A DNA stretch of 64,000 nucleotides from CAZELM01 sp964512995 (GTDB lineage: Bacteria > CSSED10-310). Location of the stretch: contig CAZELM010000020.1 of assembly GCA_964512995.1 (NCBI GenBank), forward strand, positions 1 to 64,000, written 5' to 3'. The notes beneath the pieces were generated by a model. That model saw only the letters and a program-made list of their open reading frames with translations, was not told where the DNA came from and did not search any database. The position numbers and the translations under genes were made by a program. Below, piece after piece: positions 7,582 to 16,523 of the stretch (positions within the stretch are counted from its first letter, which is position 1; every line of letters begins with the position of its first letter).

Positions 7582-8865
7582 TCATGATTTCCATCCAAAC
7601 AGCTCGGGGTTTCCATCTGCCAGCATTTTAATGAGGGATTCTCTGTAATAATTGGTCGAGCGAGCGATATCGGGGGGGATACGTTGGATATAATGTTGTC
7701 GGCCCTTTTCAATCTCCACTCCCAACACATTCATGATATTACCCTGTTTGATGCCTTCTGCCAGCTTTTCAGGATGATAGATTCGAATCTCATTGACAAT
7801 CACTCGGGCGATCCGTTGGGCTTTTTCATGTCTTTTTTCTTCTTCTGGGTCGATGACCGGAGCAGATGCGGCAGGCGGAGGAGAGGTGGGAGCGATGTCA
7901 GTTGCCGGATGGATTTCCGGGATACCAATCTGATTAAGTACCGATTCGATGTCTGCGGTATCCACGAGTTCTGCGTTGAAATCAGGTAAATCCTCAAACA
8001 TCGAAAATGCCGCTTTACCAACATCGAGATCTTCTGGAGCGACCTCTTCAGAATCTGTCTTTCCGGAGGATTCAGGGGTTCCAAGAATTTTATCGGCATC
8101 CAGTTCAAACTCTTCTTCTTCAAGCTCCAATTGCGTATTAAGAATCGATCCCTTTTTTTCTATGGGAGTTTGCTCGGGCTCGCTGAATCCGGTTTCTTCG
8201 TCAAAAATACTGGAGATATCATCCAGGTCGTCATCCTCAAATGGTGTATCCGGAACCGTTTTTTTTGAGCCGGCAGATATGGATTCGGTTGGCACCTTTT
8301 CATCAAAAATATTGGTAAGATCATCCAATGAATCGGATTCAAACAGGAAATCGACTGGTTCTTTTTTGCCGGAATCACCATCGAGTGAGAAGCTGGGCAT
8401 TCCTCCAAAATCGGGTTCGTCATCATCTGTACGCGTAAATGAATCCAGATCTTCCAGATTCAGAGAGATTTCAGAATCCTTGGATGTATCCTGAAACAGG
8501 CTGTCGTCCAGATTCAGATCCGGCATCGCCCCGGATGATAACGGTGAATCATTGTCATTCATCACCAGGAGATTTTCCTCTTTGTCTCCATAAAACTCAT
8601 CCATTGATTCCGAATAGACGGAGCTTTCTTCCGGTAACGGGATGTCTGCAGAATCCAATGGAGTTTCTTCCTCGACCGTCGGTTCGAAATGATCGGTAAA
8701 ATCATCTTCTTCCACACTCTTTATTTCGATTGGAGACGTTTCTTCTGAAGGGGATGCTGAGGTTTTATTTTTTTTGTCGGTATTTCGTGTTGTGAATAAG
8801 AAACCGACTAATGCGATGACAAAAACGCCCATAATCGCCAACATGATTATCACAGCTAACGACAT
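7582..8865 (-). CDS. Membrane-anchored acidic protein with conserved C-terminal domain
   Basis: 427 residues. One N-terminal transmembrane helix (about 4-26) is followed by some 310 residues that are very rich in Asp, Glu and Ser and probably disordered. Within it a short motif is repeated, DSLDDLTNIFDE and DDLDDISSIFDE, which looks like a linear interaction motif. The C-terminal domain (about 341-427), from KRHEKAQRIARVIVNEI to the end, is compact and helical; similar RIARVIV(N/S)xI tails occur in uncharacterised and gliding or secretion related proteins of delta-proteobacteria-like lineages, from general knowledge of the pattern. The topology suggests an inner-membrane scaffold with a cytoplasmic domain. 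Function unknown. Confidence 0.75.
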   Translation of the reverse strand: MSLAVIIMLAIMGVFVIALVGFLFTTRNTDKKNKTSASPSEETSPIEIKSVEEDDFTDHFEPTVEEETPLDSADIPLPEESSVYSESMDEFYGDKEENLLVMNDNDSPLSSGAMPDLNLDDSLFQDTSKDSEISLNLEDLDSFTRTDDDEPDFGGMPSFSLDGDSGKKEPVDFLFESDSLDDLTNIFDEKVPTESISAGSKKTVPDTPFEDDDLDDISSIFDEETGFSEPEQTPIEKKGSILNTQLELEEEEFELDADKILGTPESSGKTDSEEVAPEDLDVGKAAFSMFEDLPDFNAELVDTADIESVLNQIGIPEIHPATDIAPTSPPPAASAPVIDPEEEKRHEKAQRIARVIVNEIRIYHPEKLAEGIKQGNIMNVLGVEIEKGRQHYIQRIPPDIARSTNYYRESLIKMLADGNPELFGWKS

Positions 8866-8937
8866 ATTTTATCCTTTCCCTACTCATCGGCATTTCACAC
8901 TCGACTGGGCCAAACCAAAACTGGTCCATTTTTAAGA

Positions 8938-8966
8938 TTATTAATTCAGTTTCTTGGGATTGTCAA
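8938..8966 (-). promoter_or_regulatory. Putative sigma-70 promoter for the acidic membrane protein
   Basis: On the minus strand TTGACA (8961-8966) and TAATAA (8938-8943) are 17 bases apart, about 70 bases upstream of the start codon at 8865. Confidence 0.6.
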
Positions 8967-9103
8967 GGAATCCAGAATCCTGTTATTATATGAAACAATT
9001 GAAAAAATTCTGCTTTCAACTTTCCATTTTTAGATTTTATCATTAATCAATCTGGTGGTAATTGCGTATTCCATTTTTCATGAATCATCGAATATGATAG
9101 AGT

Positions 9104-9127
9104 AGAACCGAGTAAGAAATCGGTTCT
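9104..9127 (+). other. Leader inverted repeat before the DUF2520 gene
   Basis: AGAACCGA (9104-9111) and TCGGTTCT (9120-9127) form an 8-bp perfect inverted repeat with an 8-base loop, ending 6 bases before the AGGAAAG ribosome site of the next gene. It may be an operator or an mRNA hairpin affecting translation. Confidence 0.4.
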
Positions 9128-9146
9128 CTGGACAGGAAAGAATGTA

Positions 9147-10043
9147 ATGAATGTCGAAGATTTGAATATCGGATTGATCGGTCTCGGAAGGTTGGGAACG
9201 GTCATTGGCAAAGAACTCGTTTCACATGGTTTGATTCTTTATGTCGTTTTGGACAGCAATCCTGCTAAGCTCGATACATTCAGTGCCATAACCGGATTTT
9301 GTTTCTCAGGAGAGGAAGACTGTCTGGATCAGTGTGATGTCATATTTGTGTGTGTGGAAGACCGGAACGTACCGGGTGTTATCCAGAGGATATGCCAGAG
9401 AATTTCTTTGAAGCCGGGTGTGTGTGTGATCCATACCAGTGGAGTTCTCGGGTTAACTGAATCAGACCATGGGACAGATCGGGAACTTCATTTCGGGAAA
9501 ATGCATCCTCTGGCATCCTTTCCTTCCCGGTTTCGACCCGATTTATCCCTGAATCGGGTATGGTTTGCTCTGGACGGAGATACTCATGCCATGAATCGAA
9601 TGGTGCAATTGATCGATAAATTTGGAGCATGTTGGTTTGAACTGAAAAATGATCATCGCGTCAAATATCATCTGGCGGCAGTCATTGCCAGTAATTTTAT
9701 TGTTGCCCTGGCACATATGAGCATCAATATACTCAAAACATGCGATATCACCCAGGAGCAGGCTCATGCGGGTATAATCAGTCTGATGGAAAGCGTAATG
9801 AAAAACCTGAAAACAACCCTGCCATCAGAGGCACTGTCCGGACCTGTCATCCGAGGAGATACGGATACGATCAGAGATCACCTCAATGAATTATCGACTC
9901 ATTTCCCGGAGTATGGTCTGCTCTATGCCACTCTCACAGAACTGACGATTGAACTGGCGGAGTCAAGTCGCCATGTTTCGGTTCGTGATATGGAGTGGAT
10001 TCGATTGGTACTCGAAGAATTTCGCAAGAAGGGCAACCCATGA
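9147..10043 (+). CDS. DUF2520-type Rossmann protein (NADP-binding, dehydrogenase-like)
   Basis: 298 residues. The N-terminal Rossmann domain (about 6-150) opens with GLIGLGRLGTVIG, the dinucleotide-binding loop. The motif HPLASFP (about 117) and the second-domain sequence KYHLAAVIASNFIVAL, followed by the GPVIRGD motif (about 230), are the family hallmarks of Rossmann/DUF2520 proteins, related to ketopantoate or F420-dependent reductases. The natural substrate of the family is not established. The gene stands alone, 148 bases before the DUF362 gene on the same strand. Confidence 0.88.
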   Translation: MNVEDLNIGLIGLGRLGTVIGKELVSHGLILYVVLDSNPAKLDTFSAITGFCFSGEEDCLDQCDVIFVCVEDRNVPGVIQRICQRISLKPGVCVIHTSGVLGLTESDHGTDRELHFGKMHPLASFPSRFRPDLSLNRVWFALDGDTHAMNRMVQLIDKFGACWFELKNDHRVKYHLAAVIASNFIVALAHMSINILKTCDITQEQAHAGIISLMESVMKNLKTTLPSEALSGPVIRGDTDTIRDHLNELSTHFPEYGLLYATLTELTIELAESSRHVSVRDMEWIRLVLEEFRKKGNP

Positions 10044-10191
10044 TGAGTTTCACTGGATCACCCAAACGAACTTTCAGACGTTGGGTTATCCCATAAACCT
10101 CACACTCCAAACTGGAATTAAAACGGAAAATAGGATATAGAGGAAGCGAAGGTATCTTGAAAAAGATAATCAATAATCAATGGAGGCAGAA

Positions 10192-11286
10192 ATGGCAAAA
10201 CGAGCGAAAGTCGTTATCATAAAAACAACTCCAGCAGTGGTATTAGAAGATACTCAGAAAATGATACGAGACGCAGGCATTACGACTGCGTTACCCAAAG
10301 ATAAACCGGTTATTCTCAAAGATAATATCTCCTGGCATTTCCCTTTTCTCAGTGCCAATACAACTCCCTGGCAATTGGAAGCGACGATACAGACACTGCG
10401 GCAGGAGGGATATAAAGAGATCTCGGCAGTGCAAAATGAAACGGTTGTGACCAATGCATTTAAAGGAGAAAAACTCAATCGCTACGTACCTGTTTTCCGA
10501 AAATACAACATACCGGTACTTTATAACTTCAAACCGCAGGACATCCGCTGGATCGAGTATCAGCCTCGTGGAGAAACATTGGTTCTCCATAAAATTTTCC
10601 CACATGGGATCCGGATCCCGGAGTATTTTCTCGGGAAATCCATCCTCCATCTGCCGACAGTCAAATGTCATATCTACACCAATATGACAGGAGCCATGAA
10701 AAACGCATTCGGTGGCTTACTGAATACCCGCAGACATTACACACACAGCGTTATCCATGAGACATTGGTCGATCTTCTGATGATCCAGAAAGAAATTCAT
10801 AGTGGTATTTTCACAGTGATGGATGGAACATTGTGCGGAAACGGACCGGGTCCCCGAACGATGATTCCGATCGAAAAAGATTATATGCTCGCATCCGAAG
10901 ATTCCGTTGCGATCGATGCTGTCAGCGCCAAAATTATGGGATTCGATCCCATGAGGGACATCAAGTGCATCCGCCTTGCGCACGAAAAAGGACTGGGAGT
11001 GGGTGACATCAATGAAATCGAAATTGTCGGTGAAGATATCTCCAATATCAACTTCGGATTCCGGGTCGGAGACAATGTAGCCAGCCGCGTGGGTGATTTT
11101 ATGTGGTTTGGACCTCTGAAGTCCGTTCAGAAATTCTTTTTCCACACTCCCCTCGTGTACCTGTTCGTTTTCGGATCATACTTCTATCATGACAAAATCT
11201 GGTGGCCTCTCAAAGGGAAAAAAATCATGGATCAGGTTTACCGCGAGAGTAAGTGGGGAAGACTTTTCACCAGTTATCCGGAGTAG
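10192..11286 (+). CDS. DUF362 domain protein
   Basis: 364 residues. The ATG at 10192 (MAKRAKVVII) is chosen over the ATG at 10180 because GGAGG lies inside the latter's first codons, 7 bases before 10192. The DUF362 fold is recognisable from PTVKCHIYTNMTGAMKNAFGG, the MDGTLCGNGPGPR segment and ASEDSVAIDAVSAKIMGFDP. Family members often carry a ferredoxin domain or are associated with iron-sulphur or radical chemistry, but this one has no Cys clusters. A hydrophobic stretch near residue 315 (TPLVYLFVFGSYFY) hints at membrane association. A terminator follows. Function unknown. Confidence 0.85.
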   Translation: MAKRAKVVIIKTTPAVVLEDTQKMIRDAGITTALPKDKPVILKDNISWHFPFLSANTTPWQLEATIQTLRQEGYKEISAVQNETVVTNAFKGEKLNRYVPVFRKYNIPVLYNFKPQDIRWIEYQPRGETLVLHKIFPHGIRIPEYFLGKSILHLPTVKCHIYTNMTGAMKNAFGGLLNTRRHYTHSVIHETLVDLLMIQKEIHSGIFTVMDGTLCGNGPGPRTMIPIEKDYMLASEDSVAIDAVSAKIMGFDPMRDIKCIRLAHEKGLGVGDINEIEIVGEDISNINFGFRVGDNVASRVGDFMWFGPLKSVQKFFFHTPLVYLFVFGSYFYHDKIWWPLKGKKIMDQVYRESKWGRLFTSYPE

Positions 11287-11433
11287 AAAACCATTGTGAA
11301 ATCTGGGCATTAGAGCCTGTTTGCACACTTATGGCTGTTTGTAGAAAAGAAGAAGACAGGAGAATCAGGTAAGGTCATTCCAACGAGTACTGATTTATCA
11401 ATGGATTCCAGGAGATTCCCGCTTTCCATAAAA

Positions 11434-11466
11434 AACCGCCCGATGGATTATCGGACGGTTCATTTT
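11434..11466. terminator. Bidirectional intrinsic terminator
   Basis: AACCG-c-CCGAT and ATCGG-a-CGGTT form a stem at 11434-11460, with an A run before it and T-rich CATTTTT after it, so it can work for the DUF362 gene and for the convergent exported-protein gene. Confidence 0.75.
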
Positions 11467-11491
11467 TACTCAATCTGTCGTGTTACATGGC

Positions 11492-13229
11492 TCAGCGACC
11501 CTTGACCGTTCCTTTCTGCTCAGAATCATCCTCGTCTGTTTCAGTCGTTTCATTAACTTTGGAGCCCTTTTTTTCCTTTTCTTTTGTTTCGGATGATTTT
11601 GCTGCTTTCCCTTTTCGAGGGGCATCGCCCGTCCCACTCTGATTATCATTCTCTGTTTTCACTGCACCTTTTCGAAAATTTTTCGTCTGTTCCGGAACAT
11701 TTTCTTTGGATTTTTCTGGAGTTCTGATTTCCTTGTTTTTAACAGGCGATTGTGTTTGTGCATCATCCTTGCGCTCACTTGCACCCGGTTTTCTACGGTT
11801 TTGGTCAGGTTGAACTCTGTTTTTTCGTTTTGAGTCTCTCGGCTGGATGGGAACCACTCGATTCGGATCATCATTTCCTCGAATCTCTTTGGGAGCGTTG
11901 GGAGGGGTNNNNNNNNNNNNNNNNNNNNNNNNNNNNNNNNNNNNNNNNNNNNNNNNNNNNNNNNNNNNNNNNNNNNNNNNNNNNNNNNNNNNNNNNNNNN
12001 NNNNNNNNGTCTTTCCCAGGTCGTGTTCTGATCTCATTATCCGTATCGCGGGGTCGGACCGGAGCCGTTCGATAGGGTTCATCATTTCCCCGGATCTCTT
12101 TGGGAGCGTTGGGAGGGGTGTCTTTCCCAGGTCGTGTTCTGATCTCATTATCCGTATCGCGGGGTCGGACCGGAACAAAATTGGGTGATTTGGAATCGTT
12201 TTCGGACTCCCAATCATGACCTGAACGCTTAGATGGATCGACCACTTTCTTTTTGATGCTGCGATCTCTTTCGGTGTCCACCATTTTGCGAATGGGCTCA
12301 ACAACATCATGGCGTTTTTCCAGTACATTGACTGGGCTGACGACTTTAACTTTCTTTCCATTGACCTTTTTAAATGTCTCGTCCACGACGGTTTTTGGTA
12401 TCGATCTGCCTATCGATCGCTCAACACGATGCAGATCGGGCTGATTTTTGACAGTGCTGAACCTTTCTGAGGAGATCACTCTCATGTTCTGTTCCTGGTC
12501 CAGCTCCACAGATGCGATATTCGACGCCAATAAATTATCATGACTGACGGTAACCCATGCTTCATTCGGAATCCATTCTGCATTGGGAAGTTCCTGGTAA
12601 GCGGATTGTCTTCGATACCAGTGTGTGGAGCGATCCCGGTGCCCATGCCGATAATATCGATCGTCATAATCGCGATACCGATCACGATGCTCCCGATGAT
12701 GTGATGGGCGATACCTCATATAATAATTGCAATTATCCGGAGGCAATGGCGCCCACGCATAATAACCATCTGAATAACCCCAGGTCACATAAGCCGGTGC
12801 CCAGTCATATCCTGGAATCCAGATCCAGCGATACAGTGGGTGAAAAAACCATCGTCCATAATGATGAGGTATCCATCCCCAGGGCTCATAAGCAACCCAT
12901 GTCCAACCATAATCCGTATAACTCCACGAACCATACGTGTACGGTCTCCAGGACATCGATACAAACGGCATCCAGATATATCCATTAAAATCATCGACAT
13001 ATTCCCACTGTCCATATGGTTCCAGATAAGTGTAGAAATTGATTTCGGTATTATCATAGTAACCTGGAGAATAGCGGTCATAATAATCATAATCGCGAAA
13101 TTCCATGCCGATTCCGAATCCGTTGTCCCGAAAATAGAATCCAAAAGAATCCGCGTTCGCAGGCTGTTCACCAGGTCCGAAACACCAAACCATCATTACC
13201 ATGACGATCATAATCGCTGAATGTTTCAT
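11492..13229 (-). CDS. Exported YxxW-repeat (DUF6600-like) protein with Pro/Arg tandem repeats, interrupted by an assembly gap
   Basis: A signal peptide (about 1-26, ending near ANA) starts at the ATG at 13229, 8 bases after AAGGAGGA. Residues about 45-165 hold aromatic repeats such as YGQWEYV, YGSWSYTDYGWTWV and YGRWFFHPLYRWIWIPG, typical of DUF6600 proteins, some of which also have FecR domains. A His/Arg/Tyr-rich stretch follows (about 175-205). The C-terminal part is a basic, Pro-rich region with 37-residue tandem repeats, then a Lys/Glu-rich tail ending in GTVKGR. The 100-N gap breaks the reading frame; reading is restored if the true gap is a multiple of three. It is probably a periplasmic or surface protein; no enzymatic motif is visible. 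Confidence 0.75.
11865..12175 (-). repeat. 111-bp tandem repeat encoding a 37-residue unit
   Basis: One complete unit is 12009-12119. A further unit starts at 12120 and matches for about 54 bases before diverging, and the last 44 bases of a unit lie at 11865-11908. Each unit encodes TPPNAPKEIRGND..., then VRPRDTDNEIRTRPGKD. The scaffold gap falls exactly at a unit boundary, between GKD and TPP. Confidence 0.9.
11909..12008. other. Scaffold gap (100 N) inside the repeat
   Basis: Exactly 100 undefined bases. The length is a placeholder: 100 is not a multiple of 3, but both flanks are in phase at a repeat-unit boundary, so the real gap is probably 0 or a multiple of 111 bases. Confidence 0.9.
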
Positions 13230-13406
13230 TTGAGTCCTCCTTCCAATATCTCCCTGAAATCATTCCGGGAGATGGTTGAATCAATCATCTGATAAGTTCA
13301 TTAAGCAACTCTGATGCCAACTCCGTGGATATTTCATATCTTCCATAAAATAGAGGAGATAGATCATAAATCATCCATACTGAACCTCACACATTCGGAT
13401 GATCTG

Positions 13407-14534
13407 TCAACAGGTGTCACCTTCAGATGACGCATCCAAGATATCGACAGAGACACCGTTGCAGATTTCTACTGGAGTAACCGAGACACCCTCCTCAGCA
13501 AACCGACGAATGACGGTGGAAGTATTTTCGGGAGCATACACAAGGAGGCATCCCCCGCCGCCGGAACCGATGACCTTGGCTCCCAAGGCTCCGAATTCCA
13601 AGGCTTTCCGGCATAATGCGTCGATCCTGGGAGTTGATGTACCAAGCAGCTCACGAAGCACACCATGATGGGCGTTCATCAGTTTCCCTAGTTTTCCGGG
13701 TACTGCTTTATGGTCTCCGTTGAGCACATTCAATGCATTTTGTGTCAGGTTTCGATTGATCACGGTGGCCATCAATCGCCGGAATCCTCGTGCAGATCGG
13801 AGGGATTTAGGGATATCCTGGATTGTCAATCGGCTCAGAGCAGGTTTCTCTGGAAAAGATTCAGACAATGATTTCAGACTGAACGCGATATCGTCGCGGA
13901 TGGATTGAAGCATTCCGATCGTTTCTTTGGTTGAACCGGAATCGACCAAAAGAAATCCGTTCCAGGAACCGGACAGCTTCTGAATCTCCGGAAAAGCCCT
14001 TCCCCCAGAAAAATTCATATAAACCAATCCGCCAAGTGCAGATGCGATATGATCCTGCATACCTCCGGGTTCATCGAACTGCTGCACCTCGGATTGAAAC
14101 GCCGCACGTGCAATCTCTATGGGATTCAGATGGCGTTTGGGGTGAGCGATGTGGGACAGGAATGTAATCCAGGCTACATTTAGAGCTGATGAACTGGAAA
14201 CTCCTTTGCCGATCGGCAAATCTCCCCAGATGTCCACATCGTATCCATTTCGGAATGTAAGTCCACGGCTCAACATCACATTCATCCCACTCTGAAGATA
14301 ATCCCGGTATTGAAGAGGTGAAGGTCTGATGTCGAGGCTGATTTCGCGATACATATTCACGCTCTTCAGATGGATCTTCAGAGCCTTTTCCTCGATAGGG
14401 CTGCCCTTTACTCTCACAAACAGATTCAGAGCACCGGAAATGACATGGAGCCCCAGATAGTCCTGATGCTCCCCGATCAGACAAATTCGGCCTGGCGCCG
14501 ATACGATTACCGATGGACTATTACCCGTTTTCAT
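13407..14534 (-). CDS. GHMP-family sugar kinase (galactokinase-like)
   Basis: 375 residues with all three GHMP motifs: APGRICLIGEHQDY (13-26), close to the galactokinase signature GRxNLIGEHxDYxxG; the phosphate-binding loop LPIGKGVSSSSALN (about 106-119); and GAKVIGSGGGGCLL (about 330). The N-terminal signature favours a galactokinase-like sugar 1-kinase, but the rest diverges and no galactose-pathway neighbour is present, so the substrate is open; a sugar for cell-surface polymers is possible. A ribosome site AGGGAG lies 13 bases before the ATG. It is divergent from the response regulator gene. Confidence 0.85.
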   Translation of the reverse strand: MKTGNSPSVIVSAPGRICLIGEHQDYLGLHVISGALNLFVRVKGSPIEEKALKIHLKSVNMYREISLDIRPSPLQYRDYLQSGMNVMLSRGLTFRNGYDVDIWGDLPIGKGVSSSSALNVAWITFLSHIAHPKRHLNPIEIARAAFQSEVQQFDEPGGMQDHIASALGGLVYMNFSGGRAFPEIQKLSGSWNGFLLVDSGSTKETIGMLQSIRDDIAFSLKSLSESFPEKPALSRLTIQDIPKSLRSARGFRRLMATVINRNLTQNALNVLNGDHKAVPGKLGKLMNAHHGVLRELLGTSTPRIDALCRKALEFGALGAKVIGSGGGGCLLVYAPENTSTVIRRFAEEGVSVTPVEICNGVSVDILDASSEGDTC

Positions 14535-14553
14535 ACTGTTTTATTCATCTCCC

Positions 14554-14582
14554 TTGACCAATGGAATTTTAAAAATTACAAT
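14554..14582 (+). promoter_or_regulatory. Putative sigma-70 promoter for the response regulator-dciA pair
   Basis: TTGACC (14554-14559) and TACAAT (14577-14582) are separated by 17 bases, in the divergent region about 90 bases before the preferred start at 14672. Confidence 0.65.
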
Positions 14583-14671
14583 ACCCATTTTAAATTCGCA
14601 GCGGTGGGCAATGCAAATGTCGAATGATATCGGAAATAATGATTTTCAAAATCCGGGAGGATAAGACCGAG

Positions 14672-16033
14672 ATGCAGACAAAGATACTGATTGTCGATGA
14701 TGAAAAATTGATCCGGGAATCCCTCGCGGATGCTTTGGAAGATGATCAATTTGTGATTGAAATAGAGGAAGACGGCGAAAAAGCCATGCTGCGGATGAAG
14801 GAAGCGATACCATCGTTCAACATCGTGATAACCGATGTAAAAATGAGCATGGTTTCCGGATTTCAGCTACTGCAATGGATCCGCGAAAGCTATCCACAGG
14901 TGGATGTTATTATCATCACGGGATATGGGACCGTCGAAGATGCGGTAAGAGCGATCAAAGAAGGCGCATATGAATATATCATCAAACCAATCAATCTCTT
15001 TCAGCTTCGCAATATCATTGCGAACATTATAAAAAAACAACGGCTGATCGCTGAAAATTTTGCATTGAAGAAACGCTTCAACACGATGGAACAATATCGG
15101 ACCATTGGTACGAGCCGAGCGATACAGAATGTTTACGACACGGTTGTCAGAGTTGCGGATACAGATGCGACCGTATTGATACAAGGGGAAAGCGGGACCG
15201 GGAAGGAGGTTGTGGCCGGAGCCATCCACAACCGATCCAGTCGTCGAAATAAGCCATTTGTTGTTGTAAATTGTGCAGCACTCCCAGCATCACTTCTGGA
15301 AAACGAATTGTTTGGTCATGAACGGGAAGCGTTTACGGGAGCGCTCTCACTGAAAAAAGGGAAATTTGAACAAGCCAACAGTGGAACGGTATTTCTGGAT
15401 GAGATTACCGAGATGAGCCTGGAGAGCCAATCTGGATTTCTCAGGGTTTTAGAGGACCGCTATTTCCATCGGGTAGGAGGGTCAGAGGTCATTCATGTAG
15501 ATATCCGAGTGATCGCAGCATCCAATCGCAATGTACTTCGTGTCTGCGAAGATGGCAAATTCCGGTACGACCTGTATTATCGTTTGAATGTCGTTCCCAT
15601 CTACATCCCGCCTCTGCGGCAACGAAAAGAGGATATCAGCGCTTTAGCACAGAGTTTTCTCTCGGAATTTTCTGCTAAATACAACCGAATGGATCTCGAA
15701 TTTTCGCCGGAGATCTACGATCGACTGATTGAATATACATGGCCAGGGAATGTCCGGGAGCTTCGGAATTCGATTGAGAGAGCGGTGATCATCTGTCGGG
15801 GGAAAAAAATCACAATCGATCATTTCCCTGAGGTAATCCAGGGAACTGTTTCGATTCCAAGTCAAACCGGTGATGAGATCAAGATCGGCTCAACGCTCCG
15901 GGATATGGAAAACATGCTGATTGAAAAAACGCTTCAGCAAGTCAGTGGGCATCGTAAGAAAGCCGCTGAGCTTCTCGGCATCAGCGTCCGTACGCTTCAA
16001 TATAAAATAAAGGAATACAATATAAAGTTATAA
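14672..16033 (+). CDS. NtrC-family sigma-54-type response regulator with altered GAFTGA loop
   Basis: 453 residues from the ATG at 14672 (MQTKILIVDDE); in-frame starts at 14624 and 14639 lack ribosome sites, while GGAGG lies 11 bases before 14672. A receiver domain (1-120) has Asp9/Asp10, phospho-acceptor Asp55, Thr84 and Lys105. The AAA+ domain (about 145-385) has Walker A GESGTGKE (172-179) and Walker B FLDEI (241-245). The sigma-54 contact loop reads EAFTGA rather than GAFTGA, with Glu219 in place of the first Gly. A Fis-type HTH (about 412-453, KKAAELLGISVRTLQYKI) ends the protein. Sigma-54 itself is encoded at 38163-39605. No partner kinase is adjacent. Confidence 0.93.
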   Translation: MQTKILIVDDEKLIRESLADALEDDQFVIEIEEDGEKAMLRMKEAIPSFNIVITDVKMSMVSGFQLLQWIRESYPQVDVIIITGYGTVEDAVRAIKEGAYEYIIKPINLFQLRNIIANIIKKQRLIAENFALKKRFNTMEQYRTIGTSRAIQNVYDTVVRVADTDATVLIQGESGTGKEVVAGAIHNRSSRRNKPFVVVNCAALPASLLENELFGHEREAFTGALSLKKGKFEQANSGTVFLDEITEMSLESQSGFLRVLEDRYFHRVGGSEVIHVDIRVIAASNRNVLRVCEDGKFRYDLYYRLNVVPIYIPPLRQRKEDISALAQSFLSEFSAKYNRMDLEFSPEIYDRLIEYTWPGNVRELRNSIERAVIICRGKKITIDHFPEVIQGTVSIPSQTGDEIKIGSTLRDMENMLIEKTLQQVSGHRKKAAELLGISVRTLQYKIKEYNIKL

Positions 16034-16037
16034 GATC

Positions 16038-16523
16038 ATGACTACAGACAATCTGTTTCAGAACATATTGATGGCCATCATAAGGAGAATGCCGGATTCC
16101 ACCGGAAAACAGAATACCGCGCTCAATTATGTCTGGCAGAAGGTGGTAGGATCAATCATCGGAAGTCATTCATTTGTCGATCATCTCGATGCAAATGGGA
16201 AGCTGGTTATTATTTTAACCAAAAAAGACTGGATCACTCCACTGAAAGCTTCGGAAAAAATGATCCTGCAAAAAATAATGAGCCAGTCCAGCCAGATTCT
16301 TCAGAGACCAGTTATGATCCGTTCATTATCGTTCAGAATCGATACTACAGAGACTCCGTGTGAATCCGTTACGAAGCAAGATAACATATCAATCCGTCCG
16401 GAGCAGGATGATCTGATTCTGGAAGCGGCAGAAGAAATTCCTGATGTAAAACTTCGGGAGTCCTTCTTGAGAGTGTATCACAGTTATCCTTTTAGTTACG
16501 GCGAAGTGGATACGGAGAATTGA
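16038..16523 (+). CDS. DciA-like (DUF721) protein
   Basis: 161 residues. The N-terminal 100 residues match the DUF721/DciA layout: an initial helix, YVWQKVVGSIIGSHSFVDHLDANGKLVIIL, then W-x-x-x-L (DWITPLKASEKMILQKI) and a closing strand MIRSLSFRI. DciA proteins help load the replicative helicase in bacteria without DnaC or DnaI. The last 60 residues are acidic and variable. It starts four bases after the response regulator stop, so it is co-transcribed with it. Its end overlaps the convergent msbA gene by 28 bases. Confidence 0.7.
   Translation: MTTDNLFQNILMAIIRRMPDSTGKQNTALNYVWQKVVGSIIGSHSFVDHLDANGKLVIILTKKDWITPLKASEKMILQKIMSQSSQILQRPVMIRSLSFRIDTTETPCESVTKQDNISIRPEQDDLILEAAEEIPDVKLRESFLRVYHSYPFSYGEVDTEN

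Noticed and set aside
7949..8494. 181-codon Ser-rich frame opposite the acidic membrane protein
   Set aside because: Ser runs result from reading Asp/Glu codons on the other strand; no ribosome site.
11847..12188. Plus-strand ORFs running through the N gap
   Set aside because: They are the reverse of the tandem repeat and depend on translating N; the minus-strand gene with signal peptide explains the region.
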